DNA of 6,338 nt from an uncultured Chitinophagaceae bacterium (GCA_934502905.1 CAKSVK010000188.1:1-6338), one strand, 5' to 3'; shown: positions 1-5,386, counted from the first letter of the stretch. Notes: generated from the sequence alone by a model not told the origin. Program-made: numbers and translations.

Positions 1-2
1 AC

Positions 3-389
3 ATGGCACAGAAGCAAGTGAAGCCTACCGAGAGTGAGCTGGAAATATTACAGGTTCTATGGGATAAGCAGCAGGCAACAGTGAGGGAAGTACACGAGGA
101 GCTGGCAGCTACAAAAGACGTGGGTTATACCACCACGTTGAAGCTGATGCAGATTATGTTTGAGAAGGGGTTGGTAAGCCGGGATGATTCTTCCAAAACC
201 CATATTTACCGTCCTGCGGTGAGCCGTGAAAAAACACAGAAGCACCTGGTAGGAAAAATGATTGACAACCTGTTCTCGGGATCGCCGGCGCAACTGGTAA
301 TGCAGGCGCTGGGCAATCATAAAGCCAGTGATGACGAGCTGGAGGAAATACAAAAGCTGCTTAATGCATTAAAAAAAGATAACCCGTAA
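3..389 (+). CDS. blaI: BlaI/MecI/CopY family transcriptional repressor
   Basis: A 128-residue protein of the usual BlaI/MecI length. Residues about 7-75 form the winged-helix DNA-binding domain: the N-terminal helix carries the family pattern LEILQVLW, and residues 41-58 (GYTTTLKLMQIMFEKGLV) are the recognition helix with the hallmark Y-T-T segment. The wing holds the IYRP motif (68-71). Residues about 76-125 are the helical dimerisation region. Family members bind operators as dimers and leave DNA when cleaved after the partner sensor peptidase is activated. The partner gene starts 12 bp after this stop codon, so the two are almost surely co-transcribed. The ATG at position 3 gives the standard N-terminus (MAQKQVKPTESELEIL). 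The promoter and operator lie outside the window. Its regulon cannot be told from here; many Bacteroidota BlaI proteins have no beta-lactamase gene nearby. Confidence 0.93.
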   Translation: MAQKQVKPTESELEILQVLWDKQQATVREVHEELAATKDVGYTTTLKLMQIMFEKGLVSRDDSSKTHIYRPAVSREKTQKHLVGKMIDNLFSGSPAQLVMQALGNHKASDDELEEIQKLLNALKKDNP

Positions 390-401
390 CAACTTATTAC
401 C

Positions 402-2276
402 ATGACTGCTTTGTATCAATCACCTTTTTTGCTGGCGTTGGGCTGGGCAATTGCAGCCAGTCTCTGGCAGGTGGCTGTTCTCTGGTTCCTGTATCAACTG
501 GTTGCCGGCAGAAAGGCCACACCGGTATTCAGGCATAATTTTGCCCTGTTGCTGCTGATCGTTGCGACCACCTGGTTCGGCTATACCTTTGTACAGAAAT
601 ACAATGAACTTTCCGTTGTTGCCACAGGATCGGGATTCTCTGCCCTGAGCCTGGCTGAGCACCCGTTCAGCCTGTTCATGTTTTTGCAGGCTAAGACGCT
701 TGCCCTGCTGAACCGGTTCCTGCCTTATTTTTCTGCGGCGTACCTTATCATCCTTCTGTTACTTACCGCCCGTTTGCTAAAAGCGTGGACCTATTCCCGT
801 AAGTTGCAGTCAACGGGCTTGCTGGCGATCGATGACAAATGGATAGACCGGGTGGAGAGGTATGCCTCCCGGTTGGGTATTGTGCAGCAGGTTCGGATCT
901 ATCTGAGCGAATATATAGATGTTCCTGCTACGCTCAACTATTTTAAGCCCGTTATACTGCTGCCGGTCGCTGCTTTTAACCAGCTTACGCCCGAGCAGGT
1001 AGAGTCTGTTATTTTGCATGAGCTGGCGCATATAAAAAGAAAGGATTACCTGCTGAATATACTGGTATCCGTGATAGAGATTCTGCTTTTTTTCAATCCT
1101 TTTGTACACCTGATGACCACGAACCTGCGAAAAGAACGGGAAAACTGCTGTGATGATTTTGTGCTGCAGTTTCGTTTTGACCCCCATAGCTATGCATCGG
1201 CATTATTATCGCTGGAGCAAATGCGTATGAACAGGCTGCCTGTGACTGTGCTGGCTGCCACAGGAAACAAGAACCAGTTATTGGGCAGGGTAAAAAGGAT
1301 CATGAATGTAAAGAATAACAGCCTCAACTACGGACATCGCCTGCTGGCTTTGTTATTGGTAACTTTCATGCTGATCTCCATTGCATGGCTGGTACCCGAT
1401 GCAAAAAGCAGCCAGCAGCAGGATGACAGGGAAGCAACGCCCGGGTATACTGTTGCAGAAGTGAAAGACGAACATTCGGACACAGATGAAACCGTTATCC
1501 CCGATAAGCCCCGGCTGACACCGCAACGCGCAAATCCAAATAAACCTGTTGAAGAGTCAGCCCCGGTAGCCCGTGAAGAAGATTTCATCCTGCCTGCTCC
1601 GCCTGCAGCCCCTCAACCACCTGCGGCGCCTGACAATTTGTTAGGGCAAAAGCCTGATGACGCATACAGGCAGGCATGGGATGAGTTATACAGGTCCGAT
1701 GAACATGCTAAAGCTTTTACAAAAGGATATCGTAATAATATGGAAGGATGGGACGAACTGCCGAAGGAAACAGGAAACGAAAACCTGCTGGCTGAGCTGG
1801 AAAAAAATATCCGGATGGCAAAAGATACGGTGATGATACATTTACAGGATCAGGCCGGGCTGTGGGAACAATTGAAAAGCCTGGGACAGCTTGAACTTGA
1901 AAAATATGTAGAGCAACTGGACAATATGCGGTCTGTACCAAAGTGGAATTTTAAGTTTATTTATGATAGCGCTGCCCGTGTAATGGAGTCGGAACTGCTG
2001 AAGAAAAGAGTGGCGCCGGTGCGGGAGAAAAAGGTATTGCAAAAAAGGGATACCATACACCTGCAGGCTGTTCCTCCCAAAAAAGTAAAAAAGACCATTT
2101 GGGTCAACCGTGTTGACGATGATGCGCGGATGACTTATGCAGTGGTGTCAGGTGATGAAGCTGCATCGTTGGTCGCAAAGTCTGCCGGTATAGCCACCAG
2201 TAATACAAGATCAGCCCGGCAGCTTGTTGCCTCTCTTTCCGTGAATGATCACGATTGGGTGATCACGATTGATTAG
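402..2276 (+). CDS. BlaR1-type M56 family membrane metallopeptidase with unrecognised C-terminal region
   Basis: A 624-residue integral membrane zinc peptidase, partner of the BlaI repressor just upstream. Predicted membrane segments lie at about 9-33, 46-65, 105-127, 218-238 and 312-331. The gluzincin motif HELAH is at 206-210, and E247 in the downstream RKERENCCDD segment is the probable third zinc ligand, as in the M56 family. The catalytic part is therefore intact. After the last membrane segment come an acidic linker, a proline/alanine-rich stretch (about 398-411) and a charged, partly helical region to residue 624. I see no penicillin-binding sensor motifs (no SxxK-SxN-KTG set) and no obvious TonB C-terminal domain. 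By family knowledge it senses an envelope signal and triggers repressor inactivation; the signal here is unknown. The ATG at 402 fits the 12-bp spacing from blaI. The 3' end contains a 12-bp direct repeat. Confidence 0.9.
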   Translation: MTALYQSPFLLALGWAIAASLWQVAVLWFLYQLVAGRKATPVFRHNFALLLLIVATTWFGYTFVQKYNELSVVATGSGFSALSLAEHPFSLFMFLQAKTLALLNRFLPYFSAAYLIILLLLTARLLKAWTYSRKLQSTGLLAIDDKWIDRVERYASRLGIVQQVRIYLSEYIDVPATLNYFKPVILLPVAAFNQLTPEQVESVILHELAHIKRKDYLLNILVSVIEILLFFNPFVHLMTTNLRKERENCCDDFVLQFRFDPHSYASALLSLEQMRMNRLPVTVLAATGNKNQLLGRVKRIMNVKNNSLNYGHRLLALLLVTFMLISIAWLVPDAKSSQQQDDREATPGYTVAEVKDEHSDTDETVIPDKPRLTPQRANPNKPVEESAPVAREEDFILPAPPAAPQPPAAPDNLLGQKPDDAYRQAWDELYRSDEHAKAFTKGYRNNMEGWDELPKETGNENLLAELEKNIRMAKDTVMIHLQDQAGLWEQLKSLGQLELEKYVEQLDNMRSVPKWNFKFIYDSAARVMESELLKKRVAPVREKKVLQKRDTIHLQAVPPKKVKKTIWVNRVDDDARMTYAVVSGDEAASLVAKSAGIATSNTRSARQLVASLSVNDHDWVITID

Positions 2277-2297
2277 TTGGCGGTTTCTATATTCTAT

Positions 2298-2336
2298 TTC
2301 CACAAAAGCAGGCTTCAGGTAATTCCTGTTGTGGAA
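2298..2336 (+). terminator. Hairpin after the M56 peptidase gene, possible operon end
   Basis: TTCCACAA (2298-2305) pairs perfectly with TTGTGGAA (2329-2336), and the inner CAGG (2309-2312) pairs with CCTG (2325-2328) across a 3-nt bulge. It starts 22 bp after the stop codon. There is no T-run after it, so it is not a classic intrinsic terminator; it could be a 3'-end stabilising or attenuating hairpin. The structure is visible in the sequence; its role is inferred. Confidence 0.35.
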
Positions 2337-2409
2337 GGAGAATGATGTATACGGATATCGGTCAAAATCAACAGAACATCGAAACTTCATGCCTGCCTGT
2401 CGAATTAAG

Positions 2410-2440
2410 TTTCAGTGGAGCTGAATTGTTTACATCTTTG
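2410..2440 (+). promoter_or_regulatory. Bacteroidota-type promoter of cassette copy 1
   Basis: TTTC (2410-2413), a 19-bp spacer and CATCTTTG (2433-2440) match the Bacteroidota -33/-7 consensus TTTG-N19-21-TAnnTTTG with one mismatch in each box. The same boxes at the same spacing occur in copy 2. The expected start site is roughly 2446-2450, next to the sequence TATTGTCATCGATG that both copies share. Confidence 0.6.
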
Positions 2441-2488
2441 TATTGTCATCGATGCACAGGATACCTAAGAAAAACTGCCGCCAAAACC

Positions 2489-2661
2489 TTGAAGAACCGA
2501 AATTCAACATTATGAAAACACCAGTCCGACGATCCAAAGTAAAAGCCAGCCTGATGTCCAATGAAACTGAAATCTGATCCCTGAAAGACCGAACCAACCT
2601 TGAAAAACGATCCGGTAATCCTGTTGAAGCCAAATCCGATCCAATGAAACCCTAACCGAAG
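2489..2661 (+). repeat. Array of eight degenerate ~22-nt units inside cassette copy 1
   Basis: Units begin near 2489, 2512, 2538, 2561, 2581, 2600, 2624 and 2644 (spacings 23, 26, 23, 20, 19, 24, 20). Each has a 5' part like nTGAA(A/G) and most have a 3' part like CCGA(T/A)CC. Examples are CTGAAAGACCGAACC, TTGAAAAACGATCC, TTGAAGCCAAATCCGATCC and ATGAAACTGAAATCTGATCC. The unit at 2538 is the weakest (GTAAAAGCC...GATGTCC). Unit lengths are not multiples of three, so this is not a repeat peptide. Confidence 0.6.
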
Positions 2662-2718
2662 TAAAACAGAAAGAAAGGTATAAACAACTTAACCGCTGAT
2701 ATAACTTCAACGAATTGT

Positions 2719-2741
2719 CCCGCACCCAGGTGCGGGATTTT
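2719..2741 (+). terminator. Intrinsic terminator of cassette copy 1
   Basis: CCCGCAC (2719-2725) pairs with GTGCGGG (2730-2736) across the loop CCAG, followed by ATTTT (T-run 2738-2741). It has the same position and layout as the copy 2 terminator, and its loop-closing pair C-G is replaced by T-A there, so pairing is preserved. Confidence 0.8.
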
Positions 2742-2961
2742 GTATTGCTGAAGCTGGAATAACAATTTGGAAATAATCAATAACCCTCCGATCTCCGAAT
2801 CAAAGTCATATTGTAATTGGTATTACGACGGAAGACTTTTTTTGTGGTATTTCCTTTCAACGGAATAATGTGGCGGTCTGGCTTTTTTTGATGTTCCGCA
2901 AAATACATGGAGCCGGATACACGGGGCTGAGCCGTTACGTTACTATAGAAATCATAAAATT
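2742..2961. other. Non-coding leader region before the lipoprotein gene
   Basis: No ORF with coding character is visible on either strand. It holds two CGACGGAA/CAACGGAA-like words (2826-2833 and 2858-2864) and two T-runs (2838-2844 and 2883-2889). Neither T-run follows a convincing hairpin. No clear -33/-7 promoter for the lipoprotein gene was found; its leader just before the ATG is AT-rich with no Shine-Dalgarno site, as is common in Bacteroidota. Confidence 0.5.
2855..2869 (+). promoter_or_regulatory. Shared 15-mer upstream of the lipoprotein gene
   Basis: TTTCAACGGAATAAT differs by one base from TTTCGACGGAATAAT at 4568-4582, upstream of the OmpA-domain gene. Both sit 60-95 bp before a start codon of an exported protein on the same strand. 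It may be a regulator or alternative sigma factor site, or chance; two examples are too few to decide. Confidence 0.25.
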
Positions 2962-3639
2962 ATGAAAACCCATTTTACGCCATTGTTGTTTTTGGCGTTC
3001 CTGGCGTGTAAAAAAACAGATTCGATAGAGGGAAAGAATTGTGTGCCCTACGAGATCTCTAATAATACAGCATCCTCCATAGATCCTTTATCTTATGTCA
3101 ATTCCTGCGATGCATATTCCGGAGACCTGGTTCCCGGAGGTGCCGTATACCTGCGGGTAGATGCGAACAGCTTGCCGAATGTGCAAGGAGTGATGTGGGA
3201 AAGACTGTATGAATTACCCGTGCCGGAACAAAATCTTAGGGTGACCCCCGTTCCGGAACTGGCTGTGTTCAATGGATTCAACCCGGATGTGGCGACTTTG
3301 CTTAATTATACTAAAGTGAAATACTGGGATACCACAAAAGTGAAGCATGAAATTTCGGTATCTGTAAACGGGAGCCTTCCCAGGGGGGTAAATGGAACTG
3401 TTGTTATCAACAGTATTGCAGAAGACGGAGCCCGCCAGGTATTTAATAAATCTTTTGAGGATGGAGGCAGGCTGGAGACCGCACAAAAGATAAGTGGTCC
3501 TCCGGCAGAAGTAAAAGCGTATTGGCGTTTCTGGAAATTCAAATACCAGGATGGTCAGAAGATGATCGTAAATGGTAAATATGTTACCGAGCCTTTGGGC
3601 GAGATAGAACATACACAGGTTTTCATGGCTATTGATTAG
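2962..3639 (+). CDS. Putative lipoprotein of unknown function
   Basis: A 225-residue protein I do not recognise. The N-terminus MKTHFTPLLFLAFLACKK is a short type II signal peptide: hydrophobic core 5-15, then Cys16 followed by two lysines, a common Bacteroidota lipoprotein start. It is therefore probably a membrane-anchored lipoprotein in the periplasm or on the outer membrane. Two further cysteines (C27, C49) could form a disulfide. The mature part has many alternating polar/hydrophobic stretches (about 60-105 and 128-165) suggesting a beta-rich fold, a lysine- and aromatic-rich segment (AYWRFWKFKYQDGQK, 186-200), and ends in VFMAID. No enzymatic motif is visible. The ATG at 2962 is chosen because it places the signal peptide exactly. 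The gene stands alone, bracketed by the two direct copies of the ncRNA-like cassette, with non-coding DNA on both sides. Confidence 0.8.
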   Translation: MKTHFTPLLFLAFLACKKTDSIEGKNCVPYEISNNTASSIDPLSYVNSCDAYSGDLVPGGAVYLRVDANSLPNVQGVMWERLYELPVPEQNLRVTPVPELAVFNGFNPDVATLLNYTKVKYWDTTKVKHEISVSVNGSLPRGVNGTVVINSIAEDGARQVFNKSFEDGGRLETAQKISGPPAEVKAYWRFWKFKYQDGQKMIVNGKYVTEPLGEIEHTQVFMAID

Positions 3640-3673
3640 AACAGGTACTCAGCAATGATGCTTCAGTGATTCC

Positions 3674-3689
3674 ACGACTGCACAGTCGT
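3674..3689 (+). terminator. Small hairpin downstream of the lipoprotein gene
   Basis: ACGACTG (3674-3680) and CAGTCGT (3683-3689) form a perfect palindrome 35 bp after the stop codon. It is not followed by a T-run. A second weak stem follows: AATATC (3707-3712) with GATATT (3721-3726) around TTTTTATA. Either could mark the 3' end of the mRNA; evidence is weak. Confidence 0.3.
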
Positions 3690-3791
3690 TATCATATATC
3701 AAATGCAATATCTTTTTATAGATATTCGCCATAACAAGATCGATAAAAAACAGCCTCACATCGAAGTATAATGTTCAGCCACCGAATTAAG

Positions 3792-3822
3792 TTTCAGGGG
3801 GGCTGAATTGTTTGCATCTTTG
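3792..3822 (+). promoter_or_regulatory. Bacteroidota-type promoter of cassette copy 2
   Basis: TTTC (3792-3795), 19-bp spacer, CATCTTTG (3815-3822). Both boxes and the spacing are identical to copy 1; the substitutions in this segment fall in the spacer, two near its 5' end and one just before the -7 box (TAC in copy 1, TGC here). Confidence 0.6.
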
Positions 3823-3870
3823 TATTGTCATCGATGCACAGGATACCTAAGAAAAGCTACCGCCAAAACC

Positions 3871-4042
3871 TTGAAGAACCGAAATCCAACATTATGAAAA
3901 ACCAGTCCGACGATCCAAAGCAAAAGCCAGCCCGATATCCAATGAAACTGAGATCTGATCCCTGAAAGACCGAACCAACCTTGAAAAACGATCTGATAAT
4001 CCTGTTGAAGCCAAATCCGATCCGATGAAACCCTAACCGAAG
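3871..4042 (+). repeat. Array of eight degenerate ~22-nt units inside cassette copy 2
   Basis: Units begin near 3871, 3894, 3919, 3942, 3962, 3981, 4005 and 4025 (spacings 23, 25, 23, 20, 19, 24, 20), unit by unit the same order as copy 1. Substitutions change single positions of units without destroying their number or, apart from one base, their spacing. Confidence 0.6.
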
Positions 4043-4095
4043 TAAAACAGAAAGACATAGATCACTTAACCTCTGATGTAACTTCAAATGATTGT

Positions 4096-4121
4096 CCCGC
4101 ATTCTATGCGGGATTTTTTTT
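4096..4121 (+). terminator. Intrinsic terminator of cassette copy 2
   Basis: CCCGCAT (4096-4102) pairs with ATGCGGG (4106-4112) around loop TCT, followed by A and a run of eight T (4114-4121). This is a textbook rho-independent terminator. Confidence 0.88.
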
Positions 4122-4244
4122 ATCCGGGATGAGGTGTTTTTATGAACGTGAGCATTGCCGCCTAATATCGTTAAACAGTGACCGATGAGGCGACTAAAAC
4201 ATTTTTGAAAATGACAACCGGTATGATGATATGGTTTATTTTTT

Positions 4245-4305
4245 ATCATTCCGACGCAGAAGGAATCTGGTCATAGTGAAGGTAGATGCGTCCTTCGGCA
4301 TGACA
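4245..4305. repeat. REP-like inverted repeat element, first pair
   Basis: The forward arm ATCATTCCGACGCAGAAGG (4245-4263, continuing to 4269) faces an imperfect reverse-complement arm AGATGCGTCCTTCGGCATGA (4284-4303, continuing to 4305). Together they could form a ~60-nt hairpin. Short intergenic repeats of this CATTCCGACGCAGGAGGAATCT type are, to my knowledge, frequent in Chitinophagaceae and related genomes. A 64-codon frame running through the element reads like translated repeat and is not a gene. Confidence 0.65.
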
Positions 4306-4360
4306 AGTGGTATAACGACGTTACTACAAGAGGTCTTGTATAAGGAAGTTGTATTCAAGG

Positions 4361-4476
4361 CAGATGCTTCCTTCGTCAGCATGACAGATAGCGGTGAGGG
4401 GAACTTTTCATATTCACTACTATAAAAGACAATGCAACTTGTTTTTTGTTTGTCATTCCGACGCAGGAGGAATCTG
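4361..4476. repeat. REP-like inverted repeat element, second pair (opposite order)
   Basis: A reverse arm CAGATGCTTCCTTCGTCAGC (4361-4380, to 4386) is followed by a forward arm TGTCATTCCGACGCAGGAGG (4451-4470, to 4476). These are imperfect reverse complements of each other. With the first pair the arm order is forward-reverse-reverse-forward. The forward arms at 4245 and 4451 agree except for one or two bases. Confidence 0.65.
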
Positions 4477-4567
4477 ATAACAATGATATCTTAATTATAC
4501 AATAATAAATATCATACGTTAAGTCAATGCTGACACGTTGTTATTATTTGATAATTCTTACTGTTCT

Positions 4568-4582
4568 TTTCGACGGAATAAT
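4568..4582 (+). promoter_or_regulatory. Shared 15-mer upstream of the OmpA-domain gene
   Basis: TTTCGACGGAATAAT, one mismatch from 2855-2869. It lies 61 bp before the ATG at 4644. A possible -7 box TAGTTTTA (4605-4612) follows, seven of eight characters like TAnnTTTG counting the free positions, but no good -33 box is seen. Low confidence. Confidence 0.25.
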
Positions 4583-4643
4583 CAGAAACCTGTAAACCTG
4601 TTTGTAGTTTTACCCGTCTGTTAATAAGTAAAAATACTTGCTC

Positions 4644-5303
4644 ATGAAAAATATAATAATCATATTGCTGAGTGTCATGCTGGCGCACCTCCAGCTGCCT
4701 TCTGCGTCCACCTATCATACAACGGGGGAGATAAAGGTTAAGGACTTTCCGGTTTTACATACGGCTGAAATTACTGTATTTCCTGAAATAACAAACGAGC
4801 CGCTGTTACCGGAAAATCCTGCCGAGCCTGCAACGCCTTTTAAAAAGCCGGTAAAAGTGAAAAGTAATGCCGGAAAATTCAATGCGAAAAAATCGGTAAA
4901 CATACAATCTGCCGTAAATGTCGCCAACCGCAGTTTTCATCATCAGCTTGAAGGCAGTGAACAAATGATACTGGCGGAGAATGTGTTATTTGCTTTTGAC
5001 GATCATGAGCTGAACAACAGCGCAGATTTTAATAAGATACTGGCAATGGCTGATGAACTGATCTTTAACCCTGACCTGAAGATCAGTCTGTCGGGTAATG
5101 CGGACAATATCGGGAATGATTACTATAATGATGTGCTTTCTTATAACCGTGTTTCAAATGTTAAAGCTTACCTGTTGGAAATAGGTGTATCCGAAACACA
5201 GATCATGGTTTCATTCAATGGAGAAAACAATCCTGTAGCTTCCAACGAAACGGAGGAAGGCCGCTCGGAGAACCGCAGGGTGGAGATGTTCCTATACCAG
5301 TAA
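4644..5303 (+). CDS. Secreted OmpA-C domain (peptidoglycan-binding) protein
   Basis: A 219-residue exported protein. The ATG at 4644 is preferred over the TTG at 4638, since it gives a clean signal peptide MKNIIIILLSVMLAHLQLPS with probable cleavage near residues 20-22. Residues about 25-105 are a low-complexity, Pro/Lys/Asn-rich linker (PENPAEPATPFKKPVKVK). Residues about 110-217 form an OmpA-C domain: FAFDD near its start, then GNADNIGNDYYNDVLSYNRV, in which D154 and R169 match the conserved Asp and Arg that bind diaminopimelate in this family, and the closing ENRRVEMFLYQ. Family role: non-covalent attachment to peptidoglycan. There is no N-terminal beta-barrel, so it is not a full OmpA porin; it resembles the small OmpA-domain proteins common in Bacteroidota. 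It appears monocistronic, with repeats upstream and a 170-bp gap downstream. Confidence 0.85.
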   Translation: MKNIIIILLSVMLAHLQLPSASTYHTTGEIKVKDFPVLHTAEITVFPEITNEPLLPENPAEPATPFKKPVKVKSNAGKFNAKKSVNIQSAVNVANRSFHHQLEGSEQMILAENVLFAFDDHELNNSADFNKILAMADELIFNPDLKISLSGNADNIGNDYYNDVLSYNRVSNVKAYLLEIGVSETQIMVSFNGENNPVASNETEEGRSENRRVEMFLYQ

Positions 5304-5368
5304 CCGGGAACCGTTGAGCCGCGGAGAGGTTGAGAAAAGTGAAATCTTTTAATATCTACATATTTTAT

Positions 5369-5386
5369 TTATCCGGACCCGGATAA
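5369..5386. other. Palindrome downstream of the OmpA-domain gene
   Basis: TTATCCGG (5369-5376), AC, CCGGATAA (5379-5386) is a perfect 8-bp inverted repeat, about 65 bp after the stop codon. No T-run follows on either strand, so it may be a weak terminator, a protein site between the two genes, or neither. Confidence 0.3.

Larger units (their letters stand above)
2401..2741 (+). repeat. Dispersed ~340-bp cassette, copy 1 (direct repeat of 3783-4121)
   Basis: Positions 2401-2673 align to 3783-4054 with 13 substitutions and one 1-bp indel, about 95% identity; 12 of the 13 substitutions are transitions. After that the two copies diverge (2674-2700) but remain alignable, with a shared 'CTTAACC', 'CTGAT' and 'TAACTTCAA' before the terminator. 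Weak similarity also extends upstream (an 'ACATCGAA' block at 2376-2383). The cassette runs from promoter to terminator and has no transposase, no clear terminal inverted repeats and no target-site duplication that I can see, so it does not look like an insertion sequence. Confidence 0.9.
2447..2741 (+). ncRNA. Candidate small non-coding RNA, copy 1 (~295 nt, array-bearing)
   Basis: This is the putative transcript between the promoter and the intrinsic terminator. The body is rich in A and C and poor in G, with little self-complementarity until the terminal stem, so it would be largely single-stranded. It contains about eight degenerate ~22-nt units (2489-2661). An ATG at 2452 opens a 41-codon frame. 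However, the 1-bp indel near 2517 puts the two copies in different frames, and all three upstream substitutions in that frame change the amino acid, so a conserved peptide is unlikely. I do not recognise it as a known RNA family: it is not tmRNA, 6S, RNase P or SRP RNA. The transcript ends are estimates and expression is inferred. Confidence 0.55.
3783..4121 (+). repeat. Dispersed ~340-bp cassette, copy 2 (direct repeat of 2401-2741)
   Basis: Same orientation and extent as copy 1: shared start CGAATTAAGTTTCAG, promoter, array body and terminator. Identity is about 95% to 4054, then lower until the terminator. The block ACATCGAA upstream (3757-3764) also matches the region before copy 1, so the ancestral duplication may have begun about 25-35 bp earlier. 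Confidence 0.9.
3829..4121 (+). ncRNA. Candidate small non-coding RNA, copy 2 (~293 nt, array-bearing)
   Basis: Paralogue of the candidate RNA at 2447-2741 with the same promoter, body and terminator. The longest frame from the shared ATG (3834) is 43 codons and departs from the copy 1 frame after the indel near 3899. Long antisense frames exist here, but between the copies they also change mainly at amino-acid-altering positions, and promoter and terminator both read on the + strand. Function unknown; expression inferred. Confidence 0.55.

Noticed and set aside
2431..2442. TACATCTTTGTA overlapping the -7 box of cassette copy 1, resembling a BlaI operator (TACA...TGTA).
   Set aside because: Known BlaI/MecI operators have a shorter gap between TACA and TGTA (two bases in the examples I know), and copy 2 has TGCA in place of the first half. 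Probably a by-product of the promoter sequence.
2452..2577. Small ORF (41 codons, MHRIPKK...) at the predicted 5' end of cassette copy 1, with a 43-codon counterpart at 3834.
   Set aside because: The indel between copies shifts the frame after about 22 codons, and the three substitutions before it are all non-synonymous. No sign of protein-level conservation.
2489..2661. CRISPR array interpretation of the ~22-nt units.
   Set aside because: Units are degenerate, spacing varies, there are no unique spacers between identical repeats, and no cas gene is present.
2401..2741. MITE or IS remnant.
   Set aside because: No terminal inverted repeats, no target-site duplications and no transposase remnant were seen; the ends coincide with a promoter and a terminator instead.
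3828..4249. Long minus-strand frames across the cassettes (also at 2430-2725).
   Set aside because: They come from the low stop-codon density of the complementary G/T-rich strand. Differences between copies change amino acids (for example L/S, R/Q, F/S, T/I), and promoter and terminator read on the + strand.
4231..4425. 64-codon + strand ORF.
   Set aside because: It runs through the REP-like arms and its peptide is translated repeat (RRRRNL, SFGMTSG, SFVSMTDS).
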